Positions 1 through 7,970 of a stretch of DNA of 15,511 nt are shown in pieces (the stretch's first letter is position 1; the number at the start of each line of letters is the position of its first letter). The notes under the pieces were generated by a model. The model was not told the origin of the DNA and did no database searches. It saw only the letters and a program-made list of their open reading frames with translations. A program made the translations under genes and the position numbers. Source of the stretch: an uncultured Bacteroidales bacterium (lineage in GTDB: Bacteria > Bacteroidota > Bacteroidia > Bacteroidales > Paludibacteraceae). The DNA lies in NCBI GenBank assembly GCA_937891905.1, contig CALATT010000077.1:1-15511 (forward strand), in the 5' to 3' direction.

Positions 1-1
1 T

Positions 2-508
2 TGTGAATATGCTGTACTAGTATCATTACTAGAAATGGATAATGAATTATATAATAATGGAATAGTAGATGTATCTTATAAATATCCTAAGATGTATGTT
101 ATTCGTCCGCAGTTCTTTGTGCCGCTCATCACACTGCTTTGCCAAACGAGCCGCAAGAGTTTAGAGGCCAAGCGTGAGTTAGCACTCGTCAAAGCGCAGC
201 AAGTAGATGTGACGAATTTCGAAGATAAATTAGCGCAGTTTAAGGAGGGGTTCGGTAGGAATGTGCGATTAGCTAATGACCGATTCCAAGATGCTATAGA
301 TGAGATAGACAAGACTATCCAGCACTTGACCAAAGTGAGAGAGAATCTTGTTAAATCGGGTGATAACCTCAATATGGCGGATAAGAAATTACAGGAAGTA
401 ACTATCAAACGCCTCACGCATAATAATCCTACGATGAAGGCTAAGTTTGAGGAAGCACGCCAGCAGAATAATACAACTACAATAATAGATAATACAGATG
501 TTGAATAA
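2..508 (+). CDS. DUF2130 family protein, C-terminal part (5' end outside window)
   Basis: The reading frame is open from base 2, ahead of the first ATG at 35. The residues before that ATG (CEYAVLVSLLE) continue straight into the family-like stretch MDNELYNNGIVDVS, so the ATG is an internal Met and the gene begins upstream of the window. The visible 168 residues carry the block YPKMYVIRPQFF and a long charged helical region (LALVKAQQVDVTNFEDKL onward) ending in KRLTHNNPTMKAKFEEA, which I recognise as the conserved C-terminus of DUF2130 proteins. Full-length members are usually around 400 residues or more, with a coiled coil in front. No function is established that I can name; a nuclease-like fold has a weak resemblance only. 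The last residues are rich in Thr, Asn and Asp. The next gene starts 24 nt downstream, so co-transcription is likely. Confidence 0.82.
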   Translation, partial: CEYAVLVSLLEMDNELYNNGIVDVSYKYPKMYVIRPQFFVPLITLLCQTSRKSLEAKRELALVKAQQVDVTNFEDKLAQFKEGFGRNVRLANDRFQDAIDEIDKTIQHLTKVRENLVKSGDNLNMADKKLQEVTIKRLTHNNPTMKAKFEEARQQNNTTTIIDNTDVE

Positions 509-532
509 AACCAAAACACATTAATATATATC

Positions 533-2452
533 ATGAAAAAGGAAATCCAATTTTCGCTCGTTTATCGAGACATGTGGCAGAGTAGTGGTAAGTATGTGCC
601 ACGCAAAGACCAATTAGCACGCATCGCGCCTGTAATCATTGATATGGGCTGCTTTGATCGAGTAGAGACTAATGGTGGTGCCTCGGAGCAGGTTAATCTA
701 TTGTATGGTGAGAATCCAAACCAAGCAGTGCGTACCTTTACCAAACCATTTAATGAAGTGGGTATCAAAACCCATATGTTGGATCGCGGACTGAATGCAT
801 TGCGTATGAATCCTGTTCCTGCGGATGTGCGCCAGTTGATGTATAAGGTAAAGCATGCGCAAGGCGTGGATATTACGCGTATCTTCTGTGGTTTGAATGA
901 TCCTCGCAATATTATTCCTTCTATCAAGTGGGCTAAAGAGGCTGGTATGACAGCACAGGCTACAATGTGTATCACATTCTCTCCTGTACATACGGTGGAG
1001 TATTATGTGAATTTGGCAGAAGAACTGATTGCTAATGGTGCGCAGGAGATCTGCTTGAAGGATATGGCAGGCATTGGTCGCCCTACTATGTTGGGTGAGA
1101 TAGTAGCTGCTATCAAGGCACAGCACCCAGATATTATCATCCAATACCATGGCCATACAGGTCCTGGTTTCTCTGTGGCTTCGATGTTAGAGGTAGCAAA
1201 AGCGGGAGCAGATGTATTGGATGTGGCTATGGAACCACTCAGTTGGGGTATGGTACACCCAGATGTGATCACCATACAAGCAATGCTCAAGCAAGCAGGT
1301 TTCTTGGTGAAGGATATCAATATGAAGGCTTATATGGAGGCGCGTAACCTTAGTCAAGAATTTATTGATGACTTCTTGGGTTACTGGATTGACCCTCGTA
1401 ATAGCAAGATGACTTCTCTTCTTGTAGGATGTGGCCTACCAGGCGGTATGATGGGTTCGCTCATGGCTGACCTCAAGGGTATGCACGCTGCTATCAATGC
1501 TAACTTAGCGAAGCGCGGAGAGAAAACACTCAGCGAAGATGAGTTGTTGGTGGAGCTCTTCCAAGAAGTGCAACGCGTATGGCCAATGTTGGGCACTCCT
1601 TGCCTCGTAACACCATTCTCACAATATGTAAAGAATGCAGCCCTGATGAATTTATTCAGTAAGTCAATGGGAGAAAAACCATTCTCACGCATGGACCCTG
1701 CTATGTGGGGTATGATACTCGGCAAATCGGGTAGATTGCCAGGCACACTCGCGCCTGAAATCATTGAATTGGCCAAAGAGAAGAATATGGAGTTCTACAC
1801 AGGTGACCCACAAGCCCTTTATCCAAATGAACTGCCTAAATATATTGCTGAAATGGAGCAGTTAGGTTGGGATCGTGGCCAAGATGATGAAGAACTATTT
1901 GAATTTGCAATGCATGAGAAGCAATACCGTGAGTATAAATCAGGTTTGGCAAAAGAGCAATTCAATAAAGATCTACTTGAGCGTATGGAGAAAGCAGCAA
2001 AGGGCGGTCAGCAAGTTGTATTCCTCTCTGCAGCCGATAAGCGCGCTATTCTGCATCCAAATGCAGAGCCCATCGAATTGGCACATAGCGGTTCGTTGCT
2101 TTGGGAATTGGATTATAACGAGCAAAGCCAAGCGCCTGTGTATGGCACTCGATTTATGCAGGGACAACCTATCGCTTATCTGCAAACCCCACACGGTATA
2201 GAGACGATTCTTGCACCAGAAAACTGCTCAATCGTATCTATTGAGAAAGCACAGGGTGCTAAGGTTTCCAAGGGAGATACCATTGCTTGGGTGCAGAAAG
2301 TAGAGGGATTAGAGATGGTGAAGACGGAAGCGAAAAAAATAGTAGCTAAAGCAAAGAAAGCGGTGAAAGAAGCTATGCAAACAGTGGATACAGAGGTGAA
2401 AAAGACCACTAAATCCGCATGGAAAAGCCGCAAAAACATAGAAATGGATTAA
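533..2452 (+). CDS. OadA/PycB-type biotin-dependent carboxyltransferase with a degenerate biotinyl domain
   Basis: This 639-residue protein matches the alpha subunit of oxaloacetate decarboxylase and the carboxyltransferase part of pyruvate carboxylase, which move a carboxyl group between biotin and pyruvate/oxaloacetate. The HMGL-like barrel (about residues 1-290) shows RDMWQS (Asp13), the Lys176 of LKDMAG that is carbamylated in this family, and metal ligands His206 and His208 in HGH. The family usually has RDxHQS and HTHDTSG, so this is a divergent clade. The PYC_OADA conserved domain follows (about 300-460; for example GLPGGMMGSLMADL). Residues about 525-590 resemble a biotinyl hammerhead, but the AMKM position reads TPHG, with His554 in place of the biotinyl Lys. 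A Lys/Ala-rich tail (about 590-639) ends the protein. No beta or gamma decarboxylase subunit and no separate biotin carrier is in the window. Direction of the reaction is therefore unknown. It lies 24 nt after the DUF2130 gene and 19 nt before serC. Confidence 0.85.
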   Translation: MKKEIQFSLVYRDMWQSSGKYVPRKDQLARIAPVIIDMGCFDRVETNGGASEQVNLLYGENPNQAVRTFTKPFNEVGIKTHMLDRGLNALRMNPVPADVRQLMYKVKHAQGVDITRIFCGLNDPRNIIPSIKWAKEAGMTAQATMCITFSPVHTVEYYVNLAEELIANGAQEICLKDMAGIGRPTMLGEIVAAIKAQHPDIIIQYHGHTGPGFSVASMLEVAKAGADVLDVAMEPLSWGMVHPDVITIQAMLKQAGFLVKDINMKAYMEARNLSQEFIDDFLGYWIDPRNSKMTSLLVGCGLPGGMMGSLMADLKGMHAAINANLAKRGEKTLSEDELLVELFQEVQRVWPMLGTPCLVTPFSQYVKNAALMNLFSKSMGEKPFSRMDPAMWGMILGKSGRLPGTLAPEIIELAKEKNMEFYTGDPQALYPNELPKYIAEMEQLGWDRGQDDEELFEFAMHEKQYREYKSGLAKEQFNKDLLERMEKAAKGGQQVVFLSAADKRAILHPNAEPIELAHSGSLLWELDYNEQSQAPVYGTRFMQGQPIAYLQTPHGIETILAPENCSIVSIEKAQGAKVSKGDTIAWVQKVEGLEMVKTEAKKIVAKAKKAVKEAMQTVDTEVKKTTKSAWKSRKNIEMD

Positions 2453-2471
2453 TATACTAATCGTTACAACA

Positions 2472-3551
2472 ATGAAAAAGTACAATTTTAATGCAGGACC
2501 GAGTATCCTGCCGCAAGAGGTTATCGAGCAAACGGCAAATGCAGTAAAGGATTTTCAGGGCGAAGGATTATCCATCTTGGAGATAAGTCACCGCGCTAAG
2601 TATTTCCAACCTGTCATGGACGAGGCAGAGGCGCTGATGAAAGAATTGCTGGGAGTACCAGAGGGATATAGAGTGCTTTTCCTTGGTGGCGGTGCAAGTA
2701 TGCAATTCTGTATGTTGCCATTCAATATGCTTGAGAAAAAAGCTGCTTATCTCAATACGGGCGTATGGTCAAAGAAAGCCATCAAAGAGGCAAAAGGATT
2801 TGGCGAGGTAGTAGAAGTGGCTGCAAGTACCAATTCTATTCCAAGCGATTACGAGATTCCACAGGATGTAGATTATTTCCACATCACCACCAATAACACT
2901 ATTTATGGTACTGAGATTAGCGATGCTAAGTTGCAGCAGATATATGCTAAGAAAGGCAATGTGGCTTTGATAGCAGATATGTCTTCTGATATTCTCAGTC
3001 GTCCTATTGATGTGAGCCAATACGATATTATTTATGGTGGTGCGCAGAAGAACCTTGCCCCAGCGGGTGTTACATTCGTTATCGTCAAAGAGGCATGCTT
3101 GGGTAAAGTGAGCCGTTATATACCTACAATGCTTAATTATCAAACCCATATAGATGGTGGTTCCATGTTCAATACACCTCCTGTGCTGCCTATCTACACC
3201 GCATTGCTCACACTTCGTTGGCTCAAAGCCAATGGTGGCTTAGAGTGGATCGAGAAGCGTAATAAAGAGAAAGCAGATCTGCTCTATAAATGCTTGGACG
3301 AGTCCAAACTATTCACACCTACAGTGATGGATGCAGAGGACCGCTCACGCATGAATATATGCTTCGTATTCAAACCAGGTTATGAGGACTTGCAAGATGA
3401 CTTCTTTAAGTTCGCCACCTCCAAAGGAATGGTGGGTATCAAGGGGCACCGCCTTGTGGGTGGTTTCCGTGCAAGTTGCTACAATGCAATGGATATAGAA
3501 GGTGTGCAAGCCCTCGTAGATTGTATCAAGGAATACGAGGCAATGCATTAA
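2472..3551 (+). CDS. serC: Phosphoserine aminotransferase
   Basis: SerC is a cytoplasmic PLP enzyme that transaminates 3-phosphohydroxypyruvate with glutamate to give O-phosphoserine, the second step of serine synthesis (it may also serve pyridoxal phosphate synthesis). The 359-residue length is normal for the family. The N-terminus KKYNFNAGPSILPQEV is typical, and so are ILEISHR, GGGASMQF and the PLP-binding segment YGGAQKNLAPAG, where Lys193 should form the Schiff base. The C-terminal motif KGHRLVGGFRASCYNAM is also diagnostic. It begins at the ATG 19 nt after the carboxyltransferase gene and is followed 30 nt later by serA, the preceding enzyme of the pathway, a pairing common in Bacteroidales. 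No promoter or terminator stands out in either gap. Identification is secure. Confidence 0.97.
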   Translation: MKKYNFNAGPSILPQEVIEQTANAVKDFQGEGLSILEISHRAKYFQPVMDEAEALMKELLGVPEGYRVLFLGGGASMQFCMLPFNMLEKKAAYLNTGVWSKKAIKEAKGFGEVVEVAASTNSIPSDYEIPQDVDYFHITTNNTIYGTEISDAKLQQIYAKKGNVALIADMSSDILSRPIDVSQYDIIYGGAQKNLAPAGVTFVIVKEACLGKVSRYIPTMLNYQTHIDGGSMFNTPPVLPIYTALLTLRWLKANGGLEWIEKRNKEKADLLYKCLDESKLFTPTVMDAEDRSRMNICFVFKPGYEDLQDDFFKFATSKGMVGIKGHRLVGGFRASCYNAMDIEGVQALVDCIKEYEAMH

Positions 3552-3581
3552 TCAAATGACGAACTATAAAATACAAATTGT

Positions 3582-4502
3582 ATGAAACTTTTAGTTGCAA
3601 CAGAAAAACCTTTTGCTAAGGTGGCTGTAGATGGCATTCGTGAAGTGGCTGAGCAAGCAGGTATTGAGTTAGTACTCTTGGAGAAATATACGGATAAGCA
3701 ACAATTACTCAATGCCGTTGCAGATGTAGAGGCAATCATCGTGCGCTCAGATAATATAGACGAGGCAGTGCTTGACGCGGCAAAGAACCTCAAAATCGTT
3801 GTTCGCGCGGGAGCAGGTTACGATAATATAGACCTCAATGCCGCCACAGCACATAATGTAGTGGTGATGAATACACCGGGGCAAAATAGCAATGCCGTTG
3901 CCGAATTGGCTTTTGGATTTATGGTGTATGCCGTTCGCAATATGTATAACGGCACTTCAGGTACTGAACTCAAAGGCAAGAAACTCGGTATCCATGCCTT
4001 TGGCAATGTGGGACGCAATGTAGCGCGTATCGCTAAAGGCTTTGGTATGGAAATCTATGCATACGATGCATATTGCTCCAATGAGGTGATGAGTGCTGCA
4101 GGAGTAATACCTGTTAATTCACCAGAAGAACTATACCAAACATGCGATGTAATCAGTCTGCATATCCCTGCTACCCCTGAAACAAAAGCAAGCATCAACT
4201 ATGCCTTGGTAGGCAAGATGCCAAAAGGCGGACTATTGGTCAATACAGCACGCAAAGAAGTGATAGACGAAGAGGGACTTATCACGCTCATGCAAGAGCG
4301 CAATGACCTCAAGTATATGACCGATGTAATGCCTGCTGCCGATACCAAGTTCCGCACACTATTTGAAGGCAGATATTTTGCTACGCCTAAGAAAATGGGC
4401 GCACAGACCGCAGAGGCAAATATCAATGCGGGCATCGCGGCTGCAAAGCAGATAGTCGATTTTATACAAAATGGTAACACACGATTCCAAGTAAATAAAT
4501 GA
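3582..4502 (+). CDS. serA: D-3-phosphoglycerate dehydrogenase, short Lys-type
   Basis: This enzyme oxidises 3-phosphoglycerate with NAD+ to 3-phosphohydroxypyruvate, the first committed step of serine synthesis. The 306 residues contain only the substrate- and nucleotide-binding domains of the D-isomer 2-hydroxyacid dehydrogenases. The ACT regulatory domain of long SerA proteins is absent, so feedback by serine through that domain is not expected. The Rossmann motif is FGNVGRNVARIAKGFG, and the substrate Arg is Arg224 in NTARKEV. Where most relatives have the catalytic His in TPHxxG, this protein has TPKKMG (Lys270, Lys271). From memory, this is the normal state in Bacteroidales and in the Entamoeba histolytica enzyme, so it marks a subtype rather than a dead enzyme. 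The stop overlaps the start of the next gene by 4 nt (ATGA). Confidence 0.95.
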   Translation: MKLLVATEKPFAKVAVDGIREVAEQAGIELVLLEKYTDKQQLLNAVADVEAIIVRSDNIDEAVLDAAKNLKIVVRAGAGYDNIDLNAATAHNVVVMNTPGQNSNAVAELAFGFMVYAVRNMYNGTSGTELKGKKLGIHAFGNVGRNVARIAKGFGMEIYAYDAYCSNEVMSAAGVIPVNSPEELYQTCDVISLHIPATPETKASINYALVGKMPKGGLLVNTARKEVIDEEGLITLMQERNDLKYMTDVMPAADTKFRTLFEGRYFATPKKMGAQTAEANINAGIAAAKQIVDFIQNGNTRFQVNK

Positions 4503-5815
4503 GATATTTATTGAATATTCTTTTAATCATTTGTGTTGTATTATCTACCTACGCATCCGATATCAAATGCGTAGGTAGTGCAACGCAGGTTATCAATGGA
4601 AAAGATACACTGTTTGTTTTTAAGGAAGAGATACATTTGCGCTCCACAGTAGGCAATGTGGATTGGTATAGCACGGATGGCACACGCATTGCCTCCAATA
4701 CCGGTGAAATTTACCCAGATGAAGGAGCCTACTATGTAGTGACAGGCACACGCAAGTCCACACCTGTCTATGTATTTCTATACAAAGAGATAGACCCCAA
4801 TTTATCCTTGTCTATTCAACCTGAATGTGAGCGTACCACGCTCACCCTTACAGGCAACATAGAGCCAATTACCTACAAGCGCATGGATGCTACTACGGGC
4901 ATTTATGAGCGCGAGTGTACGATCCAATACAACGCCCTTGCGTGGAATACAGAGGAGTGGGTAGATTCTGCTGCTCAAGTACTAACCACCTTACATACAG
5001 GTGATTATGATTTGCCTCCACTATATGGGCCTACACCTATCACCCTTTGCTACGACGCAACTATACGCGAGGCGCTGGGATTAGACTCAACTTGCATCCG
5101 TGCCGAACTATTGGAATCAGATGTCAAAGCCGTCAAGTTCGAACTCACCTCACTTGCCACCACTCGAGGTAAAGAGGGCGAGAAAAGCAACGAACGCAAT
5201 CGACCTACCAGCCAATTACTCATCGAGAGTTCGGAATATAGTGGTCCATTAGAAGTGGCATTCTATAGCAATCCAACCCCTGGAGTACTCTATTACGACT
5301 GGCATATCTATCACGGAGCGGACCTTATCATCACGCGAAATGACAAGGATATACGCTATACCTTCTCATCCCCAGGTAGTTACAGAGTGCTATGCAAGGT
5401 GAATAACGCTTCTTGTACTGCCGATTCTATGGAAGTGAAGATCAATATTTCTGAGTCTTATCTGGCTGTGCCGAATGTGTTTACACCTAATGGCGACGGC
5501 ATGAATGATGAATTCCGTGTGGCATATCGTTCCCTCAAGGAATTCCATATATGGGTATATAATCGCTGGGGAAAACTGGTATATGAGTCCACAGATCCAG
5601 CGAAAGGGTGGGATGGTACTATCAATGGCCGACCTGCCGCAGAAGGAGCATATTTCTATGTGGTACGCGCCAAAGGTACCGACGCTGATAAGTATGCCGA
5701 TTATATAGGACTCAAAGCTACATACAACAAGAAAAAAATAGAGGCCGATAAATCCGTTATAGGTATCTATCAAATGTCAGGCGATATTAATCTCATACGA
5801 GGATCAAGAAAATAA
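4499..5815 (+). CDS. Secreted protein with T9SS type B (gliding motility-associated) C-terminal domain
   Basis: The 438-residue product starts with a signal peptide (basic start MRYL, hydrophobic core NILLIICVVL, likely cut near residue 20). The middle, up to about residue 250, is not recognised. Residues about 250-320 look like a PKD-type beta-sandwich (YYDWHIYHG ... YTFSSPGSYRVLCKVNN). From residue 325 the sequence VPNVFTPNGDGMNDEF, then VYNRWGKLVYES and GWDGTINGRPAAEGAYFY, is the CHU_C/gliding motility-associated domain that acts as a type B sorting signal for the type IX secretion system. The protein is thus predicted to be exported across both membranes and attached to the surface or released. 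The tail GDINLIRGSRK matches the usual ending, but about 30 extra residues separate it from the domain core. Its ATG overlaps the serA stop (ATGA), implying translational coupling. Specific function unknown. Confidence 0.85.
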   Translation: MRYLLNILLIICVVLSTYASDIKCVGSATQVINGKDTLFVFKEEIHLRSTVGNVDWYSTDGTRIASNTGEIYPDEGAYYVVTGTRKSTPVYVFLYKEIDPNLSLSIQPECERTTLTLTGNIEPITYKRMDATTGIYERECTIQYNALAWNTEEWVDSAAQVLTTLHTGDYDLPPLYGPTPITLCYDATIREALGLDSTCIRAELLESDVKAVKFELTSLATTRGKEGEKSNERNRPTSQLLIESSEYSGPLEVAFYSNPTPGVLYYDWHIYHGADLIITRNDKDIRYTFSSPGSYRVLCKVNNASCTADSMEVKINISESYLAVPNVFTPNGDGMNDEFRVAYRSLKEFHIWVYNRWGKLVYESTDPAKGWDGTINGRPAAEGAYFYVVRAKGTDADKYADYIGLKATYNKKKIEADKSVIGIYQMSGDINLIRGSRK

Positions 5816-5830
5816 CTAATTACTAACAAT

Positions 5831-7966
5831 ATGAAAAAAACAATTTTATCTATGGCTTTAGCCACCACAGTACTCGCTGCGTCTGCAGCCACTAATCCGT
5901 TCTTTGAATACAAGAACTGGAAAACCCCACATGGCACATATCCATTCAATGAGATATACGCCGAGCATTACATGCCTGCTTTTGAAGAGGCTATGAAACG
6001 CGGATTACAAGAGATAGACGAAATAGTCAATAATCCAGCAGCTCCTACATTCGCCAATACAATCGAGGCATACGAAGCTTCTGGTGAAATGCTCTCTATC
6101 GTAGCGGGATGTTTCTACAACCTCACTTCTGCAGAGACCAACGACTCACTCCAGCAAATAGAAATCGAACTGAGTCCTAAGATGTCTGAGTACTCTGCTA
6201 CCATCCGTCTCAACGAGGGATTATTCAAGCGTATTAAGGCTGTTTATGACCAGAAAGATAAACTCAAACTCAATAAGGCGCAAGTGAAACTATTGGAAGA
6301 TATATACGATAGTTTTGCAAATAACGGTGCCAACTTGAGTGCAGAAGATAAGCAAACATACCGCGAATTGAGTGCTAAACTGAGCAAACTCACCCTTCAA
6401 TACGGTCAAAATGTGCTGAAGGCTACCAATGCATGGACGATGCTCATCACCGATGAGGCACTCTTAGCAGGACTGAACGAGGATACCAAGAATATTCTCA
6501 AAGAGAATGCAGCCAAGAAAGGAGTAGAAGGATGGATGCTCAATCTCAAACCTACTACCTATATCCCTGTGATGCAAGACCTTGACAATAGAGACATCCG
6601 CCGTGAGTTATACACCGCATACAATACACGCTGCATTGGCGGCGAATATGATAATACAGCGCTCATCGTTGAGATTGTCAATACACGCCTTGCTCTTGCT
6701 AATCTATTTGGCAAGAAGAACTATGCAGAGAAAGCGCTCTATAACCGCATGGCAGAGACACCAGAGAATGTCTATTCACTACTCAACCAATTGCGCGATG
6801 CGTACACCCCAGCAGCCAAAGCAGAAGCACAAGAATTACAGGAATACGCCACCTCACACGGATTATATGCTACTCTGCAAGCATGGGACTGGACATATTA
6901 TAGCAAGAAACTCAAACAAGAGAAATATAGCATTTCCGATGATGACTTGCGTCCATATTTCGAATTAGAGAATGTGAAGAAAGGTGTATTCGGATTGGCA
7001 GAACGCTTGTTTGGAATCAAATTCAAAGAGAATAAGAATATTCAGGTGTATCACCCAGAAGTGACAGCTTATGAGGTATTTGACGAGAAAGGTAAGTTCC
7101 TTGCTGTCTATTATACCGATTTCCACCCCAGAGAGGGCAAGCGCGGCGGTGCATGGATGAATGATTTCCAACCACAATACAAAGTGGGTAAGAAAGATCA
7201 TCGTCCACATATCGTCAATGTGATGAATTTCACCCGACCTACAGCAGACAAACCTGCTTTATTCACCTATGACGAGGTACGCACTTTCTTGCATGAGTTC
7301 GGTCACGGATTGCACGGTATGCTCACACGCTGCCAATACGCATCGCAGAGCGGTACCAATGTGCCACGAGATTTCGTCGAACTGCCTTCACAATTCAATG
7401 AGAACTTCCTCGATGAGAAAGAGTTCCTCGATACCTTCGCTAAGCACTACAAGACAGGCGAGGCATTGCCACAAGACTTACTCGATAAGATGCATGCCAG
7501 CCAAACATACCACGCTGCTTATGCATGCTTGCGCCAACTCTCATTCGGTTACCTCGATATGGCTTGGCACTCATTGGAGAAACCATTCGTAGCAAGCGAG
7601 GAGTTAGGCGTAGTGGAGTCTGTTATCCGCTTCGGTAACCAAGCCATGGATCAAGTGGCCGTAGTGCCTACCGTACCTGGCACACAGATGGAGACCGCCT
7701 TCACACATATCTTCTCAGGTGGATACGCAGCGGGATACTATAGCTATAAATGGTCCGAACTGCTCGACGCAGACGCATTCTCTGTCTTCAAAGCCGCACA
7801 GAAAGCCAAAAAAGGTACTATCTTCGATAAGAAAGCAGCTAAACTATATAGAGAGAACATCCTTGAGAAGGGTGGTACCGAAAAAGCAATGGAGCTCTAT
7901 AAGAAGTTCCGTGGTGCAGAACCAACTATTGACGCACTCTTAGAGCGCGATGGCATTAAGAAATAA
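5831..7966 (+). CDS. dcp: Exported M3 family peptidase, dipeptidyl carboxypeptidase type
   Basis: M3 zinc metallopeptidases of the Dcp group remove dipeptides from the C-terminus of short peptides. The zinc site is clear: His488 and His492 with Glu489 in HEFGHGLHGML, and the third ligand Glu517 in RDFVELPSQFNE. The downstream substrate-side motif FSGGYAAGYYSYKWSELLDADAF is also family-typical. At 711 residues the length is normal. The N-terminus MKKTILSMALATTVLAASA is a signal peptide with probable cleavage near residue 20, so the mature enzyme should be periplasmic or beyond, unlike the cytosolic E. coli Dcp. No T9SS tail is seen. It lies 15 nt after the T9SS-cargo gene and 4 nt before the serine deaminase gene. 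Oligopeptidase A is an alternative name within M3, but the sequence around the zinc site favours Dcp. Confidence 0.93.
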   Translation: MKKTILSMALATTVLAASAATNPFFEYKNWKTPHGTYPFNEIYAEHYMPAFEEAMKRGLQEIDEIVNNPAAPTFANTIEAYEASGEMLSIVAGCFYNLTSAETNDSLQQIEIELSPKMSEYSATIRLNEGLFKRIKAVYDQKDKLKLNKAQVKLLEDIYDSFANNGANLSAEDKQTYRELSAKLSKLTLQYGQNVLKATNAWTMLITDEALLAGLNEDTKNILKENAAKKGVEGWMLNLKPTTYIPVMQDLDNRDIRRELYTAYNTRCIGGEYDNTALIVEIVNTRLALANLFGKKNYAEKALYNRMAETPENVYSLLNQLRDAYTPAAKAEAQELQEYATSHGLYATLQAWDWTYYSKKLKQEKYSISDDDLRPYFELENVKKGVFGLAERLFGIKFKENKNIQVYHPEVTAYEVFDEKGKFLAVYYTDFHPREGKRGGAWMNDFQPQYKVGKKDHRPHIVNVMNFTRPTADKPALFTYDEVRTFLHEFGHGLHGMLTRCQYASQSGTNVPRDFVELPSQFNENFLDEKEFLDTFAKHYKTGEALPQDLLDKMHASQTYHAAYACLRQLSFGYLDMAWHSLEKPFVASEELGVVESVIRFGNQAMDQVAVVPTVPGTQMETAFTHIFSGGYAAGYYSYKWSELLDADAFSVFKAAQKAKKGTIFDKKAAKLYRENILEKGGTEKAMELYKKFRGAEPTIDALLERDGIKK

Positions 7967-7970
7967 CAGC

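Noticed and set aside
562..975. Long antisense frames inside the carboxyltransferase gene (also at 1003-1320 and 1381-1776)
   Set aside because: They are shadows of a well-supported gene, with no recognisable domain and no start context.
7950..7970. Earlier ATG for sdaA
   Set aside because: It sits inside the dcp coding region and adds seven residues not typical of the family; ATG 7971 gives the standard start.
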